Assembly (NCBI GenBank): GCA_963662865.1
Contig: OY759969.1
Location: 1,364,001 to 1,428,000, forward strand
Origin: JAJDYQ01 sp963662865
GTDB lineage: Bacteria; Pseudomonadota; Gammaproteobacteria; JAJDYQ01
Direction of reading: 5' to 3'
DNA length: 64,000 nucleotides
Part shown: positions 52,390-61,151 of the stretch, piece after piece
Layout: each line of letters begins with the position of its first letter
Numbering within the stretch: the stretch's first letter is position 1
Notes under the pieces: model-generated
Database searches by the model: none
Told to the model about the DNA's origin: nothing
The model's input: the letters and a program-made list of their open reading frames with translations, nothing else
Position numbers and translations under genes: made by a program

Positions 52390-54380
52390 GCGAAACCATT
52401 CTGAGCGTTCGTGATCTCAAGACCTGGTTTGGTGCAAGTGATAAACCGGTACGCGCCGTTGATGGCATAAGCTTTGATATCCGGCGTGGTGAGACCCTGG
52501 CTGTACTGGGCGAATCCGGATGCGGCAAGTCGATTACAGCGCTGTCTCTGATGCGGCTGGTGCCGCAACCCGCCGGAAGAATTGTCTCCGGTTCAATCAA
52601 TTTCATGGGAGAGGAACTGCTTGCCAAACCTGAGATGGAAATGCGCGATATACGCGGCTCCAGCATTGCCATGATCTTCCAGGAGCCCGCGACCTCTCTG
52701 AATCCGGTGCTGACTATCGGTAATCAGATTGGCGAATCGCTTGCACTGCACTTGGGCTTAAAGGGTGAATCGCAAAAGCAGCGTATTATCGAACTGCTCA
52801 AGCAGGTCGGTATTCCTGAACCACAGCGCCGTATCAACGAATATCCGCACCAGTTATCCGGCGGGATGAAGCAGCGGATCATGATCGCCATCGCACTGGC
52901 TTGCAAACCGGAACTGCTGATCGCAGACGAACCAACGACAGCGCTGGACGTCACTATTCAGGCACAGATACTGAGACTGCTCAAGTCGTTACAACGTCAA
53001 CGAAGCATGAGCATTCTGCTGATTACCCATGATCTGGGCGTTGTCGCCAGTATGGCAGATCATGTGGCTGTGATGTATGCCGGGCAAATGGTTGAACAGG
53101 CAAGCCGACAAGCATTCTTTGAACGACCATTGCATCCCTATAGCCGCAAACTATTTCAATCACTGCCGTCGTGGGAAAAGCGCAATGAAACTCTATCCGT
53201 AATTCAGGGTGTTGTCCCCGGTCTGAGACAACAGTTTACTGGCTGTCGCTTTGCGCCCCGCTGTGACTATGCAAACGATAATTGTCTGAGCACTCTGCCT
53301 GAATGGCGGCAGTTGCACGATGCCCGCAGCGTGCGCTGTCTTCGATACGAAGAAATTCTGCATGAACCGATGAATCATACTGCGCCGGAGGAAACTGACA
53401 GATCAGAACATGAAGAGCAGCAATTACTGAATGCTAAAAATCTCAAAATTCATTTCCCCATTCAAAAAGGTGTGTTCAAGCGTACCGTAGGTTACGTCAA
53501 GGCTGTTGATGGTATTGATCTGGAAATCTCGACCGGTAAGACGTTGGCTCTGGTTGGTGAATCGGGTTGCGGCAAGACCACAATCGGTAAAGGCATCCTG
53601 CAACTGATTAAGCCAACCTTGGGTTCAGTTGAGTTTGAAGGTGTGGAATTGACCTCACTAGACCGACATGGCCTGCGTGAAAAACGTCGTGACATGCAGA
53701 TTGTTTTCCAGGACCCATACTCATCCATGAACCCTCGTATGCTGGTATCAGACATTGTGGCCGAAGGGCTGTCTCAGGAAATGAGCGGAGACGAACAACA
53801 CGCCCGGGTGAGTGAACTATTGCGGCATGTTGGTTTGAGTGCCGATATGCGGAATCGCTACCCACATGAATTCTCCGGCGGTCAACGGCAACGTATAGCG
53901 ATTGCTCGCGCTCTGGCGGTAGAGCCCAAGCTGATCGTCTGTGATGAACCGACCAGTGCGCTTGATGTTTCTGTGCAGGCACAGATTCTGAATCTGTTGA
54001 AAGAATTGCAGGCGAAATTAAATATCAGCTACCTGTTCGTTACACATAATATTTCAGTTGTTGCCTATCTGGCCGATGAAGTCGCCGTGATGTATCTGGG
54101 CCGAATTGTCGAGCAAGGAACCGTTAACGACATACTCAATCATCCGCAGCACCCTTATACCCAGGCATTATTATCAGCGGTACCTCATATTGATAAAAAC
54201 GGCCATGAAGTGATCCAACTCGAAGGCGACATGCCATCTCCGGCTAATCCTCCTTCAGGCTGTCATTTTCGTCCCAGATGCCAACACGCCATGCCGAAAT
54301 GTGGTGAAAGTTATCCTGAATGGGCCGCTATCCATGATGGGCACAGAGCGCGTTGTTGTCGGCTGAACGAAGAGGCGTAA
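52386..54380 (+). CDS. yejF: peptide ABC transporter double ATPase, YejF-like
   Basis: The 664-residue protein has two ABC units. Unit one: Walker A GESGCGKS (about 39-46), signature LSGGMKQR, Walker B LLIADEPTTALD. Unit two: GESGCGKT (about 393-400), FSGGQRQR, LIVCDEPTSALD. Each ends with the oligopeptide/dipeptide extension and its CxxAPRC-like and CHFRPRC cysteine motifs, which bind a cluster in related proteins. This two-in-one layout is that of YejF. Last gene of the transporter operon. Confidence 0.95.
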   Translation: MSETILSVRDLKTWFGASDKPVRAVDGISFDIRRGETLAVLGESGCGKSITALSLMRLVPQPAGRIVSGSINFMGEELLAKPEMEMRDIRGSSIAMIFQEPATSLNPVLTIGNQIGESLALHLGLKGESQKQRIIELLKQVGIPEPQRRINEYPHQLSGGMKQRIMIAIALACKPELLIADEPTTALDVTIQAQILRLLKSLQRQRSMSILLITHDLGVVASMADHVAVMYAGQMVEQASRQAFFERPLHPYSRKLFQSLPSWEKRNETLSVIQGVVPGLRQQFTGCRFAPRCDYANDNCLSTLPEWRQLHDARSVRCLRYEEILHEPMNHTAPEETDRSEHEEQQLLNAKNLKIHFPIQKGVFKRTVGYVKAVDGIDLEISTGKTLALVGESGCGKTTIGKGILQLIKPTLGSVEFEGVELTSLDRHGLREKRRDMQIVFQDPYSSMNPRMLVSDIVAEGLSQEMSGDEQHARVSELLRHVGLSADMRNRYPHEFSGGQRQRIAIARALAVEPKLIVCDEPTSALDVSVQAQILNLLKELQAKLNISYLFVTHNISVVAYLADEVAVMYLGRIVEQGTVNDILNHPQHPYTQALLSAVPHIDKNGHEVIQLEGDMPSPANPPSGCHFRPRCQHAMPKCGESYPEWAAIHDGHRARCCRLNEEA

Positions 54381-54621
54381 AACCTGCCGTATTAAAGATA
54401 TGATGTGACTGTTACGCTCATAGTCTTTGGCGGCCTGGAACACGATTGAGAGTTGAAAAGTTATCTGGCCTCACGGAAACACGATGTGGCGGATTACACC
54501 CGCTACTACAACAACGAACGGCTGGCATACTGCCAATAACGGTATGTCGACAGTGAATAATGAACTCTCTCAAATCAATATGTCCGGTCAGACTTGACCA
54601 GGACCCACCATCAGTAACTGC
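54381..54621. other. gap between transporter operon and glycosyltransferase
   Basis: Contains the IS3-like transposase remnant (54450-54597) and no other recognised feature; the flanking genes converge here. Confidence 0.45.
54450..54597 (+). pseudogene. frameshifted C-terminal fragment of an IS3-like transposase
   Basis: One frame reads ELKSYLASRKHDVADYTRYY then NNERLAYCQ and stops at 54539; a second continues MSTVNNELSQINMSGQT to a stop at 54597. YYNNERL is the conserved end of IS3-group integrase cores, and the second piece resembles the usual SPxxYExSxxxVSGxT tail. The two frames must be joined by a frameshift, so it is dead. Confidence 0.5.
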
Positions 54622-55608
54622 TCAGTCAAATCGTTCATACGGCAATCTCATTAGCGCCGACAAACCGACACGGCTCGGCTTTTTTAAAACAATTTGTATA
54701 AATCTCTTTTTTAGCTCTCTCTTTGTGGAGAAGTCCAGGTTTTTGGATCTGAGTAATTCAAATAGATAGTCAACAGCAAGACTGTATTGTTCTTTATCCA
54801 AATTGTTACGTCTTGCTAATTGAAAAAATGCTACCAACATTTCTCTGCTTATGCTTGGTATTTTTTGTTGAATTTCGCTATATACTGACGATACAGCCAT
54901 ACTCTCTACCCCCTTGCGACCATATTTACATACCCATGACCTGGTTACCTGATCATCATGGATACGATGGTAGAGCAATATATTGGGCATACTTCCTATA
55001 CGAACATCAAGAGACACCGACATTTTTGCCCAACAGGCAATATCTTCCGCTATCACTTCTGGGTAAAGTACTTTACGAAGCAGGCTGGTACGAGCTAATA
55101 ATGTAGGGTGTGCAATGTAGCGTCCATTAGTTAAAATTGAAGCCTTCAATGAAGCATTATCTAAAGGGCAGTTCCTGGGTATAAAGTATTTCCTTATAAA
55201 GATCCTCATGTTTAAAATTTTGTCTTCAGATTTGCCAAAGAACCTGATGGCGCTGCCTATCATATCAAATGAGTTTTTTCGAATATAATCCAACTGAAGC
55301 GATAGCCTGTCTTCAACGCAAATATCATCAGCATCCATTCTAGCGATGTAATCACCCTGCGCACAGTTGACTCCTCTATTCAGCGTTTTAGCAACGCCCA
55401 TATTTTGTTGAGTAATCAGCCTGACTCTTGAATCTCTGGATTCGTAGCTTTGCATCATATCCAGACTTTCATCAGTTGAGCCATCATCTATCAATATCAA
55501 CTCAAACTCTTTGTATGTTTGTGAAAGCATCGAATCAATGGATTCAGACAGATAACGGGCTCCATTGTAAACAGGCAGCACTATTGAAATGAGAGGGGTT
55601 TTCATCAA
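54622..55608 (-). CDS. family 2 glycosyltransferase
   Basis: A 328-residue GT2 enzyme: SIVLPVYNGARYLSESIDSM, ELILIDDGSTDESLDMM, GDYIARMDADDI with the metal-binding DxD, and MAVSSVYSEIQ-type acceptor region. No transmembrane helix. It follows galE by 36 bases on the same strand, so it probably uses a galactose- or GalNAc-type donor in O-antigen or exopolysaccharide synthesis. Acceptor unknown. The first ATG (MMKTP) or the second could be used. Confidence 0.88.
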   Translation of the reverse strand: MMKTPLISIVLPVYNGARYLSESIDSMLSQTYKEFELILIDDGSTDESLDMMQSYESRDSRVRLITQQNMGVAKTLNRGVNCAQGDYIARMDADDICVEDRLSLQLDYIRKNSFDMIGSAIRFFGKSEDKILNMRIFIRKYFIPRNCPLDNASLKASILTNGRYIAHPTLLARTSLLRKVLYPEVIAEDIACWAKMSVSLDVRIGSMPNILLYHRIHDDQVTRSWVCKYGRKGVESMAVSSVYSEIQQKIPSISREMLVAFFQLARRNNLDKEQYSLAVDYLFELLRSKNLDFSTKRELKKRFIQIVLKKPSRVGLSALMRLPYERFD

Positions 55609-55644
55609 ATCACCGAAAAAAATGATACGCTATCAGACATCATA

Positions 55645-56673
55645 CTATACTACGTTCTTATCTGTATTTTTTGATCCTTCAGGATTATTAGACTGCCAAC
55701 GCCAGACATCCGCCACCATAGCATCCAATGTCAGTTCGGTGCACCACCCCAACTCCTGCTCTGCCCTGGTTGGATTGGCATAACAGATGGCAACATCGCC
55801 CGAACGACGAGACGTTATTCTGTAGGGTACAGGCCGTCCAGATGCCTGCTCGAATGCAGCTACTATTTCCAGTACGCTATAACCCTTGCCAACTCCCAGG
55901 TTCCAGGCCTGCACACCAGGATCGCCACGCAGCTTCTCGATGGCTTTCAAATGACCCCTGGCCAGATCAATCACATGAATATAGTCCCTGACCCCGGTGC
56001 CATCAGAGGTCGGGTAGTCATTACCAAATATCGACAATTGTTCCAACTTACCGGCTGCCACTTGAGCGATATAGGGCATCAGGTTATTGGGAATACCCGT
56101 TGGGTTTTCGCCAATCAGGCCACTTGGGTGAGCACCTATCGGGTTGAAGTAGCGCAATAACGCGATGTTCCACTGCGGGTCGGATTGATGCAAATCCCGC
56201 AGGATATCTTCGATAATCAGCTTGCTGCGCCCATAGGGATTGGTTGCTGATAGCGGCATGTCCTCGGTAACCGGTAATTTTTCCGGATCACCATAAACCC
56301 CTGCCGAAGAACTGAATACCAGGTTTTTAATCTTCTGCTCTGCCATCACCTGGCACAGGTTAACCGTCCCGGCAACATTGTTCTCATAATAGGTCAGCGG
56401 AATTTCGCGGGACTCACCAACTGCCTTCAAGCCGGCAAAATGAACGACAGTCTCAAAATCATAGCATTGGAGTAATTCGGTCAACAATCGACGGTCGCGG
56501 ATATCACCCTCAATAAATTCTACTGTCTGGCCAGTAACTTGATACAGTCGATCAAGTATCTCTGGAGAGCTGTTAGACAGGTTGTCGATAATCACAACTG
56601 GCCAACCGGCATTGATTAATTCAATGCAGGTGTGGCTGCCGATATAGCCTGTTCCACCGGTAATAAGAATCAT
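55645..56673 (-). CDS. galE: UDP-glucose 4-epimerase (second copy)
   Basis: The 342-residue paralogue of the enzyme at 474-1484, alike over nearly its whole length with a six-residue longer tail. NAD motif GGTGYIG (6-12), active site SSSAGVYG (the Thr of the other copy is Gly here) with Tyr147 and Lys151 in YGRSK. Both are complete and probably active. This copy is linked to an intact glycosyltransferase, while the other sits beside one running off the window, hinting at an old duplication of a galE-glycosyltransferase unit. Confidence 0.95.
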   Translation of the reverse strand: MILITGGTGYIGSHTCIELINAGWPVVIIDNLSNSSPEILDRLYQVTGQTVEFIEGDIRDRRLLTELLQCYDFETVVHFAGLKAVGESREIPLTYYENNVAGTVNLCQVMAEQKIKNLVFSSSAGVYGDPEKLPVTEDMPLSATNPYGRSKLIIEDILRDLHQSDPQWNIALLRYFNPIGAHPSGLIGENPTGIPNNLMPYIAQVAAGKLEQLSIFGNDYPTSDGTGVRDYIHVIDLARGHLKAIEKLRGDPGVQAWNLGVGKGYSVLEIVAAFEQASGRPVPYRITSRRSGDVAICYANPTRAEQELGWCTELTLDAMVADVWRWQSNNPEGSKNTDKNVV

Positions 56674-56829
56674 TTAAATAACCACCTTAATCAGTATCTC
56701 TAGAAAATCCCGCCTTGAGATTTAAGAAACAGGTAACGAGAGTTTTCAAATTTCTGTGTCAGTCGAACTTGCAAAGCGATTTAATCGTTCAGATGCTCCG
56801 ATAACGGGCATATAAGTCTCATAGTTCCA

Positions 56830-58755
56830 CTAAGGATTTGACGTGATATCCGTTGTACCGCCAACTGTTTTCATGCGCTGAGTGAGGCGCTTAACAGTCA
56901 GGCCGAGCTTTTTATCATAAATGGCCGCATAGGACATAATGCGCTGTACATAATCCCGCGTCTCCTTGAAAGGGATGATTTCTACCCATGCGTCTGCCTG
57001 CATGGTTCCTGTGGCAGGCAGCCATTTTTTTACTCGTCCCGGGCCGGCGTTGTAGGCCGCTGTAGCCAGTACCTTATTGTCACTGAACCTTGCCAGATTG
57101 GCCTTCAGATATGCAGTACCCAGTTTTATGTTGATTTCCGGCTTATACAGTTCACGCAGTTTTGGCTGGCGTATTCCAAGTGTTTTGGCGACATGCCGGC
57201 TGGTAGCAGGCATGAGCTGCATAAGGCCTCGTGCATTGGCATGCGAACGTGCGTCCTTCTGAAAGGCGCTTTCCTGGCGCATTATCGCCATGATCCAGGC
57301 AGCGTCCAGATTGTTTTTTGCCGCTGCCCTTTTGATCTCACCCTCAAAGACAACGGGGAAGCGTATATCCAGATCATCGTAATAGTCTGCTGTGGCAATG
57401 GTCAGGATGGCTTGTGAGTGCCAGCCCCATTGTTTCTGGATATATGCCAGTTTTTGCCGGTCTTCATTATCGAATTGCTTTATCAGGTAATACCATTCAC
57501 GACGCGCCTCATTGAGGCGATCCAGTGCGTAAAATTCTTCGGCACGCCGTACATTGTAATGGTTCACCAAGTTACTGATTTCAGTATCTTCATATTGCAA
57601 TGGTTTATAATTGAATTGGTAGGGCAGATCAATTTCATCGGCGGCAAGGAAATTATGATAGCCTCGCCCTGCCGCCAGGGCATGAAATAATGTATTTGCG
57701 ATAACATGGTTGCCATTGCTGGCAGCGGATTTTGCCTTCCAGTATTTCCAGCGGTCATGCAGAGTGGAAGCGTCGCCCATCCGGTCGATAAGCTCACTTA
57801 CTGATTTCAGGTCGGCCTCACGTATTGCCGCTCGCACCCCCCATTCCAGTATTTTGTTATCAGGTGCCGGAATAAGCTTATGCTGATCAACCGCTCCATC
57901 CAGTCGCTGAGTCGTCATGCGTAATGCGATGTAGCGTTCTACTTCACGCTTATCGGTTTCAGAAAGCAGGACCTGTGATTTGATTTTTGACCATTTCCGT
58001 AGCGCCTTATCGGCCTCAAACAGGGCGATGCGTTTTATGCCGTAAACAAGAAAGCGCTGAGTCCGTGGAATTTCAGATTCGATATATTTTTTCGTCAAAA
58101 CACGTTCCGGCCTGTCGCGTATTTTCAGCCAGTCAGATACCAATTTTTGTTCATGTTTCGGTAATGATTTGCGAAGGTATTTAACCAGTGAGGTTTGGCC
58201 TTTGTGCATGGCCAGTCCGATGCGCTCCCAGATCAGTGCATTGTCGAGGTGGCCATACCTTTTCATCGCGGCAAACACCGGGTCACAGTGGCTGGTCTGG
58301 GATTTGCCTGTCAGCCATAATGGCCTGGCCTCATTGAATGCCTTTGCCGGCCTGTCGGTTCTGTACAGGGCATTGGCATAGTGACACCGATACCGGGCAC
58401 CCAGGCCGATTTCGTAGTATTTTGCGTAGCTTTCCCATTGACTTTGATTGGCCAAACGTCTTAACCAGCTTTTCAGGTAGGTTTTGCGTAGCGGAGTGTT
58501 TTTCAGGTCTGACAAGGTCTGCTCCACTCGAGTTGCGGTAGCCGCGCCAATTTTCGGCAATGCCTGCTTGAAAAGCAGGTCGGCATACAGAGGATAATCT
58601 TTAAGCCTGGGCTGAAGGTGTTTCCAGGTTTTCTGGTCGCCTTTGTTCAAGGCTTTCTCAGCGGCCAGGAAAGCCCGGCGGTCACTGGCAATATCGGCCA
58701 TGGCCAATGGCGCAAGCAAGGCCGTCAGGCATACAATGTAAACTGGATTTCTCAT
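56830..58755 (-). CDS. slt: soluble lytic murein transglycosylase
   Basis: This 641-residue periplasmic enzyme cleaves peptidoglycan with 1,6-anhydro ends. A signal peptide (MRNPVYIVCLTALLAPLAMA) is followed by a long alpha-superhelical U-domain (about 25-460), a linker domain and the C-terminal catalytic domain: IMRQESAFQKDARSHANARG with the catalytic Glu, LMQLMPATSRHVAK, and AYNAGPGRVKKWL. The length matches Slt70. Expected to feed the MurNAc recycling pathway above. Confidence 0.95.
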   Translation of the reverse strand: MRNPVYIVCLTALLAPLAMADIASDRRAFLAAEKALNKGDQKTWKHLQPRLKDYPLYADLLFKQALPKIGAATATRVEQTLSDLKNTPLRKTYLKSWLRRLANQSQWESYAKYYEIGLGARYRCHYANALYRTDRPAKAFNEARPLWLTGKSQTSHCDPVFAAMKRYGHLDNALIWERIGLAMHKGQTSLVKYLRKSLPKHEQKLVSDWLKIRDRPERVLTKKYIESEIPRTQRFLVYGIKRIALFEADKALRKWSKIKSQVLLSETDKREVERYIALRMTTQRLDGAVDQHKLIPAPDNKILEWGVRAAIREADLKSVSELIDRMGDASTLHDRWKYWKAKSAASNGNHVIANTLFHALAAGRGYHNFLAADEIDLPYQFNYKPLQYEDTEISNLVNHYNVRRAEEFYALDRLNEARREWYYLIKQFDNEDRQKLAYIQKQWGWHSQAILTIATADYYDDLDIRFPVVFEGEIKRAAAKNNLDAAWIMAIMRQESAFQKDARSHANARGLMQLMPATSRHVAKTLGIRQPKLRELYKPEINIKLGTAYLKANLARFSDNKVLATAAYNAGPGRVKKWLPATGTMQADAWVEIIPFKETRDYVQRIMSYAAIYDKKLGLTVKRLTQRMKTVGGTTDITSNP

Positions 58756-58878
58756 AATCGACGGCCTGCTGGCTTCCCGGCTATCATTTCGTAGCCTGAG
58801 TATGAAGCAAAAACGGTATCATTGCATTGCCACAAGGGTGCAACCTTGTGGAAAGCTTTTGTACTGCCGCTGTCAGAG

Positions 58879-59337
58879 CTAAAATCTCAGTGCAGGTTCC
58901 AGGACAACATCAAAGACCGCCGTGTTGACTTTTTCATCCGGTATCCACTGTGTAGTCAGTCGCCTGTAGCCGCCCGCAGAAACAATAAAATGCACATGCG
59001 GTACAGACATATTCGGCCACTCCGTTTCAAAGCGGTATGAACCGTCGGGCAAGGTCATGGTGTAAGCACGAAGCCTGTCATGATATCTGCCATCGTTACC
59101 GGCTGACCAGATTTCTATGACGGCATCTTCAATGGGGGCACAATCATGAACTGACAATACCTTGCCTTCAATGATGAGCCCTTTTCCGGGCTGCGTATTC
59201 AACCGGGCTACATTGGCCTTGTAACTGTTTCCAACAGACCTTTCCGGAGTGAGCGTACATCCGAATTCGTTGGCTTGAGCAGACAGTGAAAAAATAGCTG
59301 GCAGCAACAGGACCAGAGTCAGGAACAATTTAGGCAT
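58879..59337 (-). CDS. secreted intradiol-dioxygenase-like protein
   Basis: Starting at 59337 (MPKLFLTLVLLLPAIFSLSA), where GGAG lies 8 bases upstream, it gives a 152-residue protein with a signal peptide and a beta-sandwich domain like the core of intradiol ring-cleaving dioxygenases: GKVLSVHDCAPIEDAVIEIW, DGRYHDRLRAY, LPDGSYRFETEWPNMS, VPHVHFIVSAGGYRRLTTQW. Two His ligands (HVH) and one Tyr (DGRY) are there, but the second Tyr of PGxYP is not obvious. Exported, short, and without aromatic-pathway neighbours, so ring cleavage is uncertain. Confidence 0.75.
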   Translation of the reverse strand: MPKLFLTLVLLLPAIFSLSAQANEFGCTLTPERSVGNSYKANVARLNTQPGKGLIIEGKVLSVHDCAPIEDAVIEIWSAGNDGRYHDRLRAYTMTLPDGSYRFETEWPNMSVPHVHFIVSAGGYRRLTTQWIPDEKVNTAVFDVVLEPALRF

Positions 59338-59413
59338 GTGTTTTCTCCATGAACTATGTGTCATTCATATATATTTATATTTAGGATTATGGAAACTGGT
59401 TAAGGTTCTGTGC

Positions 59414-60016
59414 CTAAAAAGGCCACCATCGCGAACCACCACCCAGGCTGGAACGGCATGACTTGAGTTGTGAGGCATATGTTTTTGCATGGCTGTCAAC
59501 TTTGCGTGCGACTTTGATCAACCAGGGCTTCTTATTGTAGGTTTTGCGTTTCCAGCCGCCATGGCCCTCATGGTAAGCCAGATATTGATTATAGGTATCC
59601 CACTTGGAGATGCCCAGAGTCCTCTGGCTGATAGAAGTGTACCAGCCCATGAAATCAACTGCGTCTTCATAGTCATCACGGCTGGCCCTCCAGTTGCCTG
59701 TTTTACTTTTATACCAGTCCCATGTTTCGTCTTTGACCTGGGCATAACCGTAGGCACTGGATTTTCTCCACCACAGCGGGAGGCCCAGAAAAGTCTCTCG
59801 CGGTGGTTTCGCGTCATGCCTGAAGCTGGATTCCTGGCGCATAATGGCGAGCTGCACTTGCAAGGGGAGGCCGTATCTCCTCTCCACATCCGTTGATGCC
59901 TCATGCCAATCACCTCTTTCCCTGAAGATGGCACAGGCATTTTCCTGATTGCGGGGAGGGGCAGTGGCACAGCCTGCCAGGAAGGCGGCTATTGACAGCA
60001 GGAGAAGCCTTTTCAT
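59414..60016 (-). CDS. lipoprotein with a transglycosylase SLT domain
   Basis: The 200-residue protein starts MKRLLLLSIAAFLAGCATAP, a lipoprotein signal with lipobox LAGC (Cys16). The domain has VQLAIMRQESSFRHDAKPP with the catalytic Glu, SAYGYAQVKDETWDWYK and YNQYLAYHEGHGGWKRKTY in place of the usual AYNAG. It is related to small lytic transglycosylases (Slt-like, EmtA-like). Probably anchored to the outer membrane. Separated by 34 bases from queG, on the same strand. Confidence 0.88.
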   Translation of the reverse strand: MKRLLLLSIAAFLAGCATAPPRNQENACAIFRERGDWHEASTDVERRYGLPLQVQLAIMRQESSFRHDAKPPRETFLGLPLWWRKSSAYGYAQVKDETWDWYKSKTGNWRASRDDYEDAVDFMGWYTSISQRTLGISKWDTYNQYLAYHEGHGGWKRKTYNKKPWLIKVARKVDSHAKTYASQLKSCRSSLGGGSRWWPF

Positions 60017-60050
60017 CGGTTTACCGGTTGCATTGATTGGGACAGGTCAA

Positions 60051-61121
60051 CTATACCAGACGCCGGATATTTTCTAAGGCCCAATCAATGTGCTCCCTTA
60101 CCAGTTCCGAAGCATCCCGTCGCCGTATTTTCAAAGCCGGAATAATTTTCTCTTTGTTGCTTTGGCAATTACCCAGCGCCACGGCGATATTTCGAGACCA
60201 GCGTTCATAGCCAATTCGGCGTATGGCCGAACCCTCGGTTTTCTTCAAAAAGGTTTTTTCATCCCATGCAAACAGCTCCAGTAAAGCAATGTCGTCCAGA
60301 CGATGGCGTGGATGGAAATCAATTTCGCCCGTATGGTCGGCAAAGCGATTCCAGGGACAATAAAGCTGGCAATCATCGCAACCATAGACACGGTTGCCGA
60401 TAAGAGGCCGTAGCTCAAGCGGGATGGCGCCTTTGTGCTCTATGGTCAGATAGGAGATGCACAACCGGGCGTCAAGCCGATAAGGGGCCGTAATGGCGCG
60501 GGTGGGGCAAATATCCATACAGACCTGACAATCCCCACAATGTTTTTGTGCGGGTTTATCGACAGGGAGCGGCAGGTCAGCGTAGATTTCGCCCAGAAAA
60601 AACCAGGAACCTGCCTGTTTATTGAGCAGGTTGGTGTGCTTGCCTATCCAGCCAAGGCCGGCTTTTTCGGCCAGCGGCTTTTCCATGACCGGGGCGCTAT
60701 CGGCAAATACCCGGTAACCAAAAGCACCGATCCGTTTTTCTATGAATTTCGCAAGCTTCTGTAGTCGGCGGCGCATCAGCTTATGATAATCACGACCCAG
60801 GGCATAACGAGAGATATAGGCTTTGTCATGCTGGGAGAGTATGGATTCCATGTCCTGGCAATCTGCGGGCAGGTAATCAAGGCGGACGCTGATAATACGG
60901 ATCGTATTTTCGATCAGTTTATCCGGTTGAATGCGTTTATCCACGTATCGCGCCATCCAGTCCATATCGCCATGATGGCCATCTTCGAGCCACTGCATCA
61001 GGTGGGCATCACTTTCCGTCAGATCGATATCCGTGATGCCGACCTGCTGAAAGCCAAGCACCCTCCCGAACTGTTTGATTTGCTTTGCGAGCCGTTCCCA
61101 ATGATGTGGCGCAGAAGACAT
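60051..61121 (-). CDS. queG: epoxyqueuosine reductase
   Basis: The 356-residue cobalamin and iron-sulfur enzyme does the last step of queuosine synthesis on tRNA. FGRVLGFQQVGITDID is the QueG start. Two [4Fe-4S] clusters are carried by CGDCQVCMDICPTRAI and CDDCQLYCPWN, and SRYALGRDYHKLMRRRL with the catalytic Asp region is present. Divergent from nnr with 30 bases between, the usual arrangement in gammaproteobacteria. Confidence 0.96.
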   Translation of the reverse strand: MSSAPHHWERLAKQIKQFGRVLGFQQVGITDIDLTESDAHLMQWLEDGHHGDMDWMARYVDKRIQPDKLIENTIRIISVRLDYLPADCQDMESILSQHDKAYISRYALGRDYHKLMRRRLQKLAKFIEKRIGAFGYRVFADSAPVMEKPLAEKAGLGWIGKHTNLLNKQAGSWFFLGEIYADLPLPVDKPAQKHCGDCQVCMDICPTRAITAPYRLDARLCISYLTIEHKGAIPLELRPLIGNRVYGCDDCQLYCPWNRFADHTGEIDFHPRHRLDDIALLELFAWDEKTFLKKTEGSAIRRIGYERWSRNIAVALGNCQSNKEKIIPALKIRRRDASELVREHIDWALENIRRLV

Positions 61122-61151
61122 AACCCGGGATTGTAACGCTATAATGAGCCA

